The notes under the pieces are model-generated. The model ran no database searches and was not told the origin of the DNA. It saw nothing but the letters and a program-made list of their open reading frames with translations. A DNA stretch of 64,000 nucleotides from Nymphaea colorata (Eukaryota > Streptophyta > Magnoliopsida > Nymphaeales > Nymphaeaceae). How positions within the stretch are numbered: position 1 is the stretch's first letter; each line of letters opens with the position of its first letter. The stretch covers positions 22,939,300-23,003,299 of the forward strand of contig NC_045142.1 in assembly GCF_008831285.2 (NCBI RefSeq). Reading direction: 5' to 3'. Of this stretch, positions 34,621 through 46,625 are shown piece by piece. The position numbers and the translations under genes are program-made.

Positions 34621-36504
34621 TAGGTCTTCACACGTGGCACTCCAGCATGGAAATGAACTTAGAACATGTAAATGATATAAAATGACCAAATAGCCCTCAT
34701 TCGAACTACTTCTTCCTTTATTCAATGAAAGATTCCTTTGTCTTTAAGAGGGGTGTTTGTGTTATTTTACATCTAAAACTTTTTTTTTTTCAGTTAGTAG
34801 ACAGATCTTTGTGAATTTCTTTGTTGGGCACCTATTTGTTAACTTTCAAAAGTTGAAAATGTTAAGCTCATTTATGCAAATTTTTCTAAGTTCATAAAAA
34901 TCCAGTTAATCCATGACAGGAACTGCCCAATGTCACATAAAAAGATTGCTTTGCCAAGAAAATGAACTTAAATTCCACTAGATCATATGGTATGTCACTT
35001 CTTTTTAGTGAATTAATATTTTTTTGAGATTTAGAGGAGGAAATATGAAGGTTGACTTTAGGGTCACGGGCTCCTATTGAAGGGTGTGAATGAAGTGCCC
35101 CTATATGCCTCGTATTTCGATGGGTTACGTAAAAGAAGGGAGATGTTTTTTGTAATTAAAAAAAAAAAAAACATGTCAAGAGACATGTTCTTTGTAATTA
35201 AAAAAAAACATGTCCCTTATAGTCATTTCACTTTTTTTTATTTTCATTTTTATCTCACTCAAAACTTGTTTTTTTCTGTGTGCATGAAAGGTACTTTTGT
35301 TATTAACCATACTGTGCCTGAAATTTTGTGTACCAGTATGGCACATGTAACTCAAAACTTGTCTTTTTCTATATGCATGAAAGATACTTTTGTCATTAAC
35401 CATATATTGCACATGAAATTTTTTGTACTAGTATGACACATATAACCAGCCCTTCATTTTATGTGCTTCTCCCATGCCCATATCAAACAACTTCCTCTGA
35501 AACATGTGAATATATTTTCATGAATATCTAAGTTTTAGTGATGCCCAAAATGAAGACACTAGTGATGTATTGCATAGTTAAAATAACATGTGAATAGAAA
35601 ATGCACAACCCAAACTATTTTGTATCATAACAACATAAAAAAGAGACGTGTTTGTTTTTTGCGTTTTTTCCTGTTTGAGTATTTTTTTCATTTTTCACTT
35701 TTTTAATGTTTTTTTCGGTTTTTTTGTTACCAGATTTTTATTTTCACATTCTTTGCATTAGTGATACATTTTTAATTTTTAAGGGACATCAATATATAAA
35801 TGAGAAAATTTTCTATTGTTCTAAAATTTGCCGAACTATTTCCATTTTTTTAGTAAAAAAATAATTTTGTCATCTTATACATGTACAAAACTTCACAGCT
35901 TAAATTATGAAGCAACTAATGGTTATCAACACCTCAGAGGAAAATAAAATTATTTTCTTAAGTAATCATTATATGAAAGCTACATGATGGAGAGCATTTC
36001 AGAGCATAGGTAAACAAACATCAGACGGAAAGTGATGTTCCGATATTTCCGTGAATTTGCTTTCATAGGAAAGATACATTTGCGTATGAAGCTGCACTTA
36101 ATTTCGATTTATTGTAATGAAATATTTACATCTTTTTACACGTAAAAAAAAAAAATCTTATTTTCGTTTTCCCTTCGTCTTCGAGTTTTACACTAGAGAG
36201 GAAATTACCGCGATAATGTGGCAAGTTAAACTAAGTGTCTGAATCTACCAATCTTATAATTTGTCCAAACAAATATAACGTAGTGAATGTCATTTTAACT
36301 AATCAGCAGAACCCAAAAAACCCTCATATAAGAGAGCTTTCTTTCTACAAAGCACTCGCAAAGCAGGTCTTTATCAGTGAACTTTACAAGTGCTTTGTTC
36401 AAAGCTCTAGGCTTTATGCAAAATCATGACACCATTGAAAGTTGCGAGTTTTCTAACATCATTCTCCGCTTTTCTCATAAGCAATTCTGATGTTCGCTCT
36501 TTCT
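34621..36504. other. Intergenic, no gene recognised
   Basis: AT-rich. Apart from the 93-bp tandem duplication, it holds poly-A/T tracts and an AAACATGTC word repeated at 35169-35214. No coding motif was found on either strand. Confidence 0.5.
35258..35443 (+). repeat. 93-bp tandem duplication
   Basis: CTCAAAACTTG at 35258 and again at 35351 starts two units. Each contains GCATGAAAG.TACTTTTGT and ATTAACCATA and ends in a GTA(C)CAGTATG.CACAT word. The units have diverged by scattered substitutions. Confidence 0.8.
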
Positions 36505-36861
36505 TAGGGGTGAACACGAGCGCAGTCGCGCCCGAGTTCATTCAGCTTGAGTTCCGCTTGACTAATGGAACCTCGAAAATAGCTCGACAGAAGCAGCTAG
36601 AGTTTGACTAGGCATGTACGTGTTGAGCTCGAGTTCAACTCGATTAAGGCTTGACAAACTCGTAAATTCATTTGAATATATCGAAAGGCTTGACAAACTC
36701 GATTAAGGCTCGAGCTCGACTCGGCAGTTACGTGTTGAGCTCGAACTCAACTCGATTATTTGAACGAGTCGACTCATGAACTCAAGCTCTACTCATTAAG
36801 CAAATGACTTGGCTGAAACTCGTTCACCAGCCGAGCTTTAATGAGTTGAGCTATTGTTCAC

Positions 36862-36864
<3 letters not shown>
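36505..36864. mobile_element. hAT-like non-autonomous element with GAGTTCGAG repeats
   Basis: Starts TAGGGGTGAACACGAGC and ends GAGCTATTGTTCACCCTT, approximate inverted termini. The interior is dense in CTCGAGTT, ACTCGATTAAGGC and GCTTGACAAACTCG words in direct and inverted form. The right end runs into a CT microsatellite, so the target duplication cannot be confirmed. Related subterminal words occur at 18800-18965. Confidence 0.6.
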
Positions 36865-36865
<1 letters not shown>

Positions 36866-36911
<46 letters not shown>

Positions 36912-36913
36912 CT

Positions 36914-37004
<91 letters not shown>
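36866..37004 (+). repeat. Compound (CT)n(TA)n microsatellite
   Basis: About 100 bases of CT repeats, lightly interrupted, run into about 20 TA units next to the hAT-like element. Another pair of TA tracts lies at 37296-37352. Confidence 0.95.
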
Positions 37005-37007
<3 letters not shown>

Positions 37008-37325
37008 GGATGTAACTGTAAGTTCACTCACGTTATGAAGCAACCTGAGAGCAGAAGGGGGAGAGGTTTCGATCGCTCACAAGGGTGGTGGAGTTATCCT
37101 CACTTGCCTGAAAACATAAATATACTAACATCTTCATTAAACACATGGACATTTTAGTGCGATATATCTAATTGTAAAACTTTCAAATGGCTATCATCAA
37201 AGAAGCTCACGTGTTGTGCAATTTAACCAAGTAAAATTGACTTGCAACTTTCGTTGCCTGTATCAAACTACCATTGAAGATTGGAAGAAATCAAATTATA
37301 TATATATATATATATATAGATATAG

Positions 37326-37356
<31 letters not shown>

Positions 37357-37556
37357 GTGTTACTCAACAATCTAACTAAGGTCATCCAATCCAACATGAG
37401 GTGATAAACATTTTAGTTACTTAGTATTAGTTCATGTATTTTTCTCATTGTTTTTCTCTCAAACCTCCATTTGCTTACGATGGATGATCTTAGTTACATG
37501 GCTGTGACACTCTAGAAATTTTTTTTACAAAAATAATTTGAACTAAAACATGATTT

Positions 37557-38010
37557 ATGAAATTGGTAGAAACCAGTTCACTTGGGTATGTGATAAAAAC
37601 CAGACCCATTAGAATTAATTATTAGAGTATTTTTTCTACAGTCTAACCTTATTAATATGATTTTATGAGTGATTTGGTGAGAAACATATTGTTAGTTAAG
37701 TCATTTTTACGTTAATAATGTTTAATAATAAAAAAATCAAAATCTTGATAAGAGGAAAAGATCAATTTTTTTTTTACAAAAATAACTTGAACTAAAACAT
37801 TAACTATTAAGAAGTTCACATTTTGTTAAAACACTATTTAACAAGGTCTGGTTTCTCTCTCTTACCAAAGCGGTAAGTTATTTACCAATTACTATATAAA
37901 TAGAAGTTGGTAAAAACTAGACACGTTGATTTGGTTTTTGAAGTGTGTTTTTTTTTTCAATCTAATCTTATTAAGATGTTTATATTGTATTTAAAATAGT
38001 TTTTAGACAA
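37557..38010 (+). repeat. Two dispersed repeat family members in tandem
   Basis: A first copy (about 37557-37860) has GGTAGAAACCAG, TCTAACCTTATTAATATG and TTTTTTACAAAAATAACTTG. A shorter second copy (37905-38010) has GTTGGTAAAAACTAGAC, CAATCTAATCTTATTAAG and TTAAAATAG. Both match 30023-30402. Confidence 0.6.
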
Positions 38011-38084
38011 AAAAGTAAATATATATATATTCGTTCAATGTCAAAATATTTGAGAGTCATTTCTTGAACAAAGAGGGGTATTAA

Positions 38085-38196
38085 GGGGCTGTTTGGCACC
38101 AATAACAAATTGTTATTGCCCATACATTCATGAAAATTGTAGGTCCGAATTACTGAACAGTAATTGTAACAATCTGTTATTGGTGCCAAATGACCC
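38085..38196. mobile_element. Foldback MITE, about 112 bp
   Basis: GGGGCTGTTTGGCACCAATA at the left and TATTGGTGCCAAATGACCC at the right pair over about 30 bases (continuing through TAACA.ATTGTTA), leaving a short loop. GGGGCTGTTTGG termini resemble Tourist/Harbinger MITEs. The flanks (TTAA and TCAA) allow a TTA/TCA-like 3-bp duplication, but it is not exact. Confidence 0.8.
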
Positions 38197-38459
38197 TCAA
38201 CAGTTTTAAATTGATGTACAACTAGAACAATGCGTATGAATGGAAAAATATTCACTTTTATGACAAAAAATTGCTTCTCTAATGAAGTTTATTAGCATTA
38301 TTCCCCATCCTTGTAAAACGGTTCATCTTGCCATGCAATTGCTTGAAGAACTTCTTGGTAAGAATATATTTTCAACGCTCATTATTCCTCACCATGATAA
38401 AACTATGTGTCACAACACGAAACCGAAAATAAGTCAAACATGAATTATTTGTCTCATTA

Positions 38460-39368
38460 AGAGAATAATATTAACCAAACTAAAGATTCTTACGAGGGAG
38501 TGATCAGTAATAATAATGGTGAAATAGTTGGTGTCTTGATCATGAATCCTTCTCTCAGCTTGTCTCAAAAGCTGTGCACCAATCAAAGGTTGGGAGAATT
38601 AATGGAACAAGCAGGTGAGCGTGGGCTGACTTTATTTAAGGGAATTACAATAATTCATTTTCAACTATTAGAGAATCCATTTATTAACTTCTTTTAACGT
38701 ATGACGATTCAGTTTGAGCATTAACATGAAACAATGTTGAAAAAAAAAAACTTTTTATTTCATTTTTGAAGTTAGAAATTAAAAAGTATTCAGTATCTGT
38801 GTAGCATCTCCCAACACACATACAGGGCAGAACTAGGGTAAGCTCACGTGTAAAATTTTAAAAATTTCACTTGTCCAAATATAAAAATTTTGAAAAATGA
38901 TATTTTGGTTCATGTCTAAAATTTAGAAACTTTAATTCTACCCTCTTCATGAAAAATTTTTAGCTTTACTCCTGTGCTCCTGTGCGCACGCACAGACACA
39001 CACACACTCTCTCTCTCTCTCATCCTTGCAAAGAAAGGGCCAGATTGTGCTATGGTGAAAAGGAACAAGAATGCTTACCTAAGTTTTATGGTTCGCTTTT
39101 GAATGGACTACAATAAAAGAAGTGTATTTATGTTCAATTAGGAACGGATTCAACTACCTCCACAGGAGGGTCTACCAAGATGGCTTGGATAAATAAGATT
39201 CATGGTATCCTTTTTTCTAGGGATTATCAAGAGATTGAACGAGAATTGCAATACCAAATATATAAACTTGATGTAAAATCATCATCTACAGGCATTCAGG
39301 ATTCATCAATTTCAATTGGTGAATTAGTTGGCAAATCAAGAACTTGTTTCAAACAATTTGCTTTTTGA
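38460..39368 (+). other. Two unassigned open stretches
   Basis: Open stretches at about 38460-38697 (includes NGEIVGVLIMNPSLSLSQK and ELMEQAGERGLTLFK) and about 39121-39368 (includes MAWINKIHGILFSRDYQEI) look less biased than surrounding noise. They could be decayed transposon or gene exons. No family was recognised and no consistent splice model links them. The sequence between is AT-rich. Confidence 0.25.
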
Positions 39369-40182
39369 GGGAGAAAAAAAAAAGTATTCGATATGGTTAG
39401 AGCTTATCTGGATGATCAAAAAATTGGTAATTATATATAAATATACACACGCACACACACACAGATTTATAGAGAGAATGGTTGAGAGAGAGAGAGAGAG
39501 AGTAGTTGATAAATATCAACTACTCTATAAATATCACACCACTTAGGTAAGAATAAGATGCAAAAGTCAAATCTCTTAAATTTGCAATAAAATCCAACTC
39601 TCTGCTTATCTCCCCTTATTCATGGCCTTTGGTGCCAAGATCAACTATGGTCTTTTGGGGTTCCATATTTGGATCCTTGGCTCCCCATGATCTCAAATGA
39701 TTCTCTCAAGCATTAAAGAGCAATGGCAGGGTGGTTGGGTGCCTCATTGAATATGAGGTAATGGAATGGACCACATTTGTCGTTTTCGAGATCCAGATCC
39801 AGAGAACATCCCTCAGAGTCTTGATGAAATGTATAGGAGTATATGCGGATGTCACCGGATCCGAAATGGGGTCCAATCTGATTCACCTTCATTTTCTAGG
39901 AACAAGGATGGAGACAGGTGAACAAGAGCTCAGCTCAAGTAAATGTGTTACATAAAGCCGTCCACACGGAAGTTGACATGTGTCCTACAATGAGGGACAT
40001 GCCAGCTCTTTGCGTTTTTACATTAGCAGTGTAAAATGGCGTTTTACTTGACCCTTTTCTTTGTGCTCCAGCTGAGGAGCAGGTTTTGCCCTAGATGTAT
40101 TCTGGTGGGTGAGATGTATCTAATTCACATTGTTGAAGAACAGTTTGGTCTGTGGCAATGGGCCTAGATCACTTGCAGTGAA
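39369..40182. other. Intergenic, no gene recognised
   Basis: The frames at 39731-39955 (plus) and 40253-40477 (minus) have no recognised motif. CA and GA microsatellites lie at 39445-39462 and 39483-39504. Confidence 0.4.
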
Positions 40183-40293
40183 CCTACATCTTCACTTGCA
40201 CTTGGGTTCGCCGACTTGACCTACATCTTCACCTGTATTCGGGTTCGTCGACTCAACCTACATCTTCACCTGTATTCGGGGTCGTAAACTCGG
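40183..40293 (+). repeat. 37-bp repeat, three copies
   Basis: CCTACATCTTCACCTGTATT starts units at 40183, 40220 and 40257. The second and third are closest; the first has substitutions such as CTTGCACTTGGG. Because 37 is not a multiple of three, the array is not a coding repeat. Confidence 0.85.
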
Positions 40294-40804
40294 ACCCGAC
40301 TGAAACTGATCCATTTTCAGCAGTGCCCACAATGGTAAATCCAGTCCCCACATTAAGGTAAGCATTATTTTGAGACTCTCCATGGCCAGAACCAGGCCAA
40401 TCTGGCTGAAGCTGTGTCTGTAATTCTATTGACCTTTTTAAGGCAGACCATGTGATGATGATTATGATTATGATCATGATTCATGATGTACTGGAATGGG
40501 GAGATTTCACCATGTATTGAACACTCATGTCAGTAACAATATATTTCTTCCTGCATGCATGGATCCTATGCCTGCTAGCAAAGATCTATCACACTGGGCT
40601 GAGTATCTTAGTTTTCTGATATCTGACCTGGGTCAGGTCATGCTCACAGGGTACATAAATGAAAGCTAAGTCACATGGGTACTGTACCAAACTTAAAGTG
40701 GGTACTTAGACATACTTGGTTATTTTTTAGCTCTAAGCTGAACCAAACTACTTAATTGATTTATTTTTTTAAACTCAGTTTTCATTCTATTTTTTAGCGT
40801 TATT

Positions 40805-40928
40805 GTTCATTAACATGTAATGTTTTTATTTATATCACTTGATTATTTAAACCATGTTTCTATTTTGTTCATTAACATGCAATGTTTTTATTTGTATCAC
40901 TTGTTTATTTAAACCATGTTTTTATTTT
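40805..40928 (+). repeat. 62-bp tandem duplication
   Basis: GTTCATTAACATG starts units at 40805 and 40867. Each contains AATGTTTTTATTT, ATCACTTG and TTTAAACCATGTTT. Differences are a few substitutions. Confidence 0.85.
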
Positions 40929-43900
40929 GATTTTTATGTGCTATTTTGCACGCACACACACACACATGTGATGTCCATTTTCTAGAGTTACTGTGTCTGT
41001 GTTTGCATCTGAATCGGTGTCTGTACTTCTATCTGAATTGAACCTATACCCATGTGACTTAGAATGAAAATGAACCGGCTAATTAGTAAGTCCGGGCCGG
41101 CAGTTGCGAAAAATCTGGATAGCTGCATCCTGGCTCGATGTAATGGAATCTGGCAATCCCATGCCCAGCCCTGTAACTATCATTCTCGGCTGGAGCCGGC
41201 CTGAACCTTTTTCCGGCAGGTTGGGCCCTACTCAAGGGAGATATGAGCAAACATGAATGTCCGAACCCTAAGCTGACTCTCTCTTCCTAGGCCTTGATTT
41301 AAATTTGGCCAGCAAGTGGCTATAATTCCTCACTTAGTGCTTTAGCGCTAATGACTACTGAAAATTTTTCCTCAAGTAAATGTTGTCATCGGTTGCCTTT
41401 TTTCTTTTTTTTTTTAAATTTGTAGCTGCTGCAAAATTGCGTTCTGTTCTAGCAAAAGGTTGCATCTCAATCGAGCTAAATTTTTGATGTAGACATAGAC
41501 AAGGACACTAATAATGGAGATGGCATTATACATTGACAAGGTCATAAAAGGTTTGGATGTGAGTCCGATCTAGTTTCTAGAAAAATGGGATTCGGATTCT
41601 AAATCAGATTTGAACCTTATTTCTAAATTCGAGTTCAGGTCTCGCTAGAATATGATGCAGCATTTATATCTTTTTGGTTCAGATCTTTATGGAAATCTGC
41701 TGGGTTTGGAATTCAGAATTGGATTCAGTTTGACACTGGACATCAAACCTGTATAATTGGATCTGAATTTGTTTACCACATCCAGACTAAATGGGTCAAA
41801 AACTGGATCTACCCTTTACATTCTTCAATGTATGTGTGCATTGTAATAAAACCCACATACATCTCAGTAGGTAATTGGTCTGCTCAGTTTTTTGACCCTG
41901 TACTAAAAGTTCCATACCAGGGAACAAATGAATTCTGGACCTCTTTCAACCTAAATGGATGAACACACTTTATATTAGGTATGGTTTAGTTCAATACATC
42001 TTTTTCACTTTAAATGTTTATACTCCAAAATGATCACCAGCTGAATGCAGTAAATTCTTACAGCCTACACATTCAATTAGAAACTTCTTTTATAGCAAAA
42101 CCCCACCTAAAACATGGAAATCAACCTTTTTTAGTTTAAGCCAAACAGGGTTTCAGCAGATATTCACCACTTTGTACCAAGTGACAAAATTGGTTTGTTC
42201 AACTTTAGGGCCCTTACAATTTGAGGGTATCAAGTCCAACTTCTTATTTAGCCAAGTGGATGGAGTTCTTGTTCGCCCGAAATCTACTTATTTGAACTGT
42301 CATAATCCTAACAAATATAGGCCTATTTTTTCTAACTTTCTTTTTCATTATTGAGAGTAGAACTTAAACTAGGGCACTTTCAGCATTAAGTGTAGTAAAC
42401 CAAGCAGTTTAGTGATTAGGACACCTTTAATGGCTCCAGGCAAACCTCATGATTGCATGTCAATCCATGTGCTGCACATTGCTGTAATGTTGTCCAGATT
42501 TGCATCTATACTTTTCAATTGATTATGAACCACGTCGGCGCTAAACTTGGCCTTGGCCAACCATCCAAAGCTCTTGATGCCTTCATATGACTAATAAGTC
42601 CGCGAACATCATCATCATTGTCATCATCATTATTGTTGTTGTTGTTACAAGTAAACCCAGCAGTTAGTCGCCGACTTCTGCTTCGCACTTGTAGGCTCAA
42701 AGCTGCCTTTCCAAGGAAATTCTGTTGAGACATAACACCTAAATTGTTAACCATCTAAATTTTTCATATTTCTTTGAAACCCTAGTCTTGCTAAAAGTGG
42801 TAGGTCCTACCTATTTTTCCTGATTATGTCAACATCTAAAGTTTCATCTAAAGGAAATCACCTCTTCCGCTAAGACTCGATCTCTTCATAATAAATAAAG
42901 TTAAATAATCTAAAGTAAATCACATCTAAAGAGTTCAACATGAGAAAAAGTTAAATTGCTTCTTCTATGAACCCAACATAGCACCGGTTTTATTAGACAA
43001 AAAATTTGTCTATAAAAGGTTTTCCTGGGAAACCTTGAAGGGCCTTGAATGATTTGTTATTCCTTGGCCATTTCAAAGGGGAAGCCGACTTTGACAGTAT
43101 ATTGGGTTCACCCCATGGGTATGCCAGGTAAATCTCTTTGAAGCTGTTGGGGCAAGCACAAACTAAACTCGTATAATACAAAGTAAAATCCTTTAAACAC
43201 ATATGGTTCTAGTTACCAAGCTCATATGCGTTGAATAATCCGTCCAATAAAAAAGTTTATACAAGTCAAACAGTACCTGTTGGCGGTCTATGGGACGGAA
43301 CGAGCTCTTTTGGAACCAAGCCCACAACATGTGGAATGGAAGTAACAATATAATTCAAATCAGTCAACCTGCAATCTCATAATCTGAGTGAACAGGGCCA
43401 AAATGAACACAGCTTGCCTCAATCTCAAACCTTCTTACACACTTGGTTGCGTCGGAAGGTCAAAACTTTGAAATTCAAGGTCAGGAGGCTGATCTCCATG
43501 CATGTCCCTCGCCTTAAGAGCATAACGCATGGGAGATTTTATCAGTTAGCATGAAGGATCGACCAGTAGTAGTTTGACGAAACTCAGAGCGACTTCCTTC
43601 ATTGTCCAATTTACTATTTATCCAAAAACAAAAGTGCCTTGTATCATTGTATGAAATCGAAAGCATGATCATAATCAGCAGGCCAGACAAACGGCGTTGG
43701 CTCATGAAGGAGCCATGACCTACTCTGCTCATCAAAAGAGAGAAACCTGAATGCACAGTGGGAAATGATCTTGTAATCCTAGGGAGTAAATCGTTTTATA
43801 GAAGACAAACAAATAATTATCAAGAAATATCTGATGCGCATTTACCAGTTTTTTTCATGAAATCAGAATTTGCTTGCACAGTGGGCAAGAAATTGTTAAC

Positions 43901-44115
43901 TAAAGGAGGGAGAGAGGTTACACATTCTCATTACAAGAGTAGATTTTGAATTAATACTTTGGTTTTTCTTTTTTTTTTAATCAGCAAAACCAAGAAGATT
44001 CAGATGGGAAAGCTTATCCCTTCACCAAAATTTGCATTTTACAGATGTCCTAATGGCTGCTCACCTTCCTACATCCTCAAACATGGTACAGTGGGAGCAG
44101 TCGCCGACTCAAAAC
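40929..44115. other. Intergenic downstream of ERDJ3B, no gene recognised
   Basis: Contains a (CA)n tract at 40950-40965 and GGATTCGGATT-type words at 41580-41640 reminiscent of the hAT-type element at 34178. A compound ATC/GTT microsatellite lies at 42609-42648. Minus-strand frames at 42515-42754, 42993-43202 and 43514-43756 lack family motifs. The ERDJ3B 3' UTR should occupy the last few hundred bases. Confidence 0.45.
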
Positions 44116-46581
44116 CTATGAAAGAACTGCCTTGATCTTTGCTTTCTGGTCTTCTGTGAGCGAAGTTGGGAACAGAACCTCAAATGTAATGTACAAGTCG
44201 CCTTTCTTTGAGCTCATATACAAAGGCATGCCTTCCCCTTTGAATCTCCTAACTTCTTTTGGTCTCGTTATTCCCTGAAAAATTACCACAAACTTTTTAC
44301 ACTCAACATAAAAATCCAACCAAGTCCCAAGTGGGACAACACATTTGTTATATCTCCGACGGAAAACTACTCTTAGTTCTGTGCAGACCTGAAGTCTCGA
44401 TGTTGGATCTAACTGTCCAACACTGGACTTGACTCAAAAGGTCAGGAACATTAGCTAGGTATTCAAGGACCTTTTTATCTCATTCCTGTTCTAGAGAGCG
44501 GGCCGATCAAGTTCTAGCCTCAGGAACCATATTGAAATCTGGGCTCCAGACAGCTTGTGGGTTCAAGTAGTTTATCACAACAGTGATCAAATTAGCAGAG
44601 CATGCTAAATAGCACTTAGATGGCACATATGAGCACACCTTTGTTCCGATGTCTACTGGGTGTTCATCCAAGTGCATGATGGTCTTCTGGAAGCCAACGA
44701 GAGCTTGAACCTGATTCATTGAGAAGCAATAACCAAGATCAGAAAACCAACAAGACAATTACAGTGATCAAAATAACAGAAGACAACCGGACATGCAGAG
44801 GAAGCGAATTGAACAAGATCAAAGCAGTCCTATAACTCAATAAAGGCAAATATGTATATTCGCGTCATTAACTTCAAAGTTTCAAACATGGACCCGGCTA
44901 AAAGCAACAGTTTTTTATATTTGAAGTGACTAATCAATAGAACCCAGCAAGACATCTCACAGAAACAGCAGTCTATTTAACAAATTAACTCCAATGCCCA
45001 GTCAGCATGCAGATCATGCAAAGTAATAGCTTTAACTTGATAACTCAACCTTTTTTTTCCACTGGGAAATTAATTATAATAGCACATCATTGAAGAATGT
45101 CAGAATACACACACAGTCTCTTTATTGTTTTCTTCATCTAATTTCAATTTTTACTGGCCAAATTAGATTTCATTTTTTCTGAGGGTCTGTACATCAAAGT
45201 GAGTCAATATTTTTTGAATTATTTTATATACACTGAACACACATTCTTGAGATATTTGCCCAAACTGGTGGACAAGCCGAAAAGATATAGAGAAACAAAA
45301 CAACCTAACATGTTCATCAACTATAAATTGAAAACTTACAACTAGGGCTACAGATAAGAGAACAAGAAAAGTCTGCTTGCAAACGCTAGAAATGCATAAT
45401 TGTTTTAACAAACATCAAGATTGTTCTGTCGGCCTATTATATAAAATAAAGTGCTTCACATGGTGGAGTCATAGTCTCATGCACTTGTCACTTTTAACAT
45501 CAACCAGTGAGGTCATTAAGCTATGGATGCTATCAGGTTCTTCATAGTAGCGCATAAAAATCTTCCAAATTGTGAAATTTTCATTATATCAGGGATAGCA
45601 CAAGCTTCATGATATTATCACAAAAAGAACACCCACAATAATTTCATGATATCCAAACTCCAAAGGTCCTATTTCATTTATTAAATATATATGTTATCAG
45701 TCATTACGTTTTAAAACCTTCTGAATTTTTTCTAGGAAAAAGAATCTCTTCTTTATGTTATTCATGCAAAAACTTGGTGATATCCCATTTTCTATTGTCC
45801 TTCTGAATTACATTTTGTCTTTTTAACGATCAGTTTTTTCCTGACAGAAAACCATCTAAGAGAAATTTTGATAAAGAGTATGAGTCATTAACGAGAAACA
45901 CACCACATTATACCAGACAAGCAACAAATTCCAATTGGTCCACTTGAACCAGTCCATGTAGGGAACATACTTTTATTCAAGGAAAAAAGGAAAAATACCA
46001 CAAAAGATACATACCAGCGTAATCGTGACAGTCATATGCAGGTCATCGCCTTCTCTTCTGAAACGATCATGTGGTGCAGTTTGAATCCTAAACTGTACAT
46101 ATAGACAAGAATCGGAATCACCAATCAATGAAGATCGAAGAGCAGCTGTACGCTGGCAAGAGATGAGCAAAACCAACCTTGAGATCACCAACTTCACCGT
46201 CTATTATAGGCTCACCATCCTCATAAAACACAATCTCCTGTAAGAGGACCAGAGTTCCCAGTCATTAGCTAGTGCAATATGGTGACAGATTCCAACATAA
46301 GATAAGTTGCAAAATCATTAATTTATTAGAAAAAAAAGAATCTGGGTGTGAGCTGTAACTTTTACCATCCCTGCATGTCCAAAGAATCAACCTCAGACTA
46401 ACTGATGGAGTTGGCTAACTAACGGCATTCAGGTGAAATAACACAACCCATGTAGGAACAGATTGCTGATAGACTGAAGTGCAATGACTATCTTTGGCCC
46501 TATGTCACATAGGTACGGGTACGGACCATTTTCAAAAAATTTGGGTGCGGGTGTGGGGTACGGCCGTACACACATGCGGAC

Positions 46582-46625
<44 letters not shown>

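Noticed and set aside
36426-36611. 61-codon frame as a gene
   Set aside because: It runs across the left terminus of the hAT-like element and has no motif.
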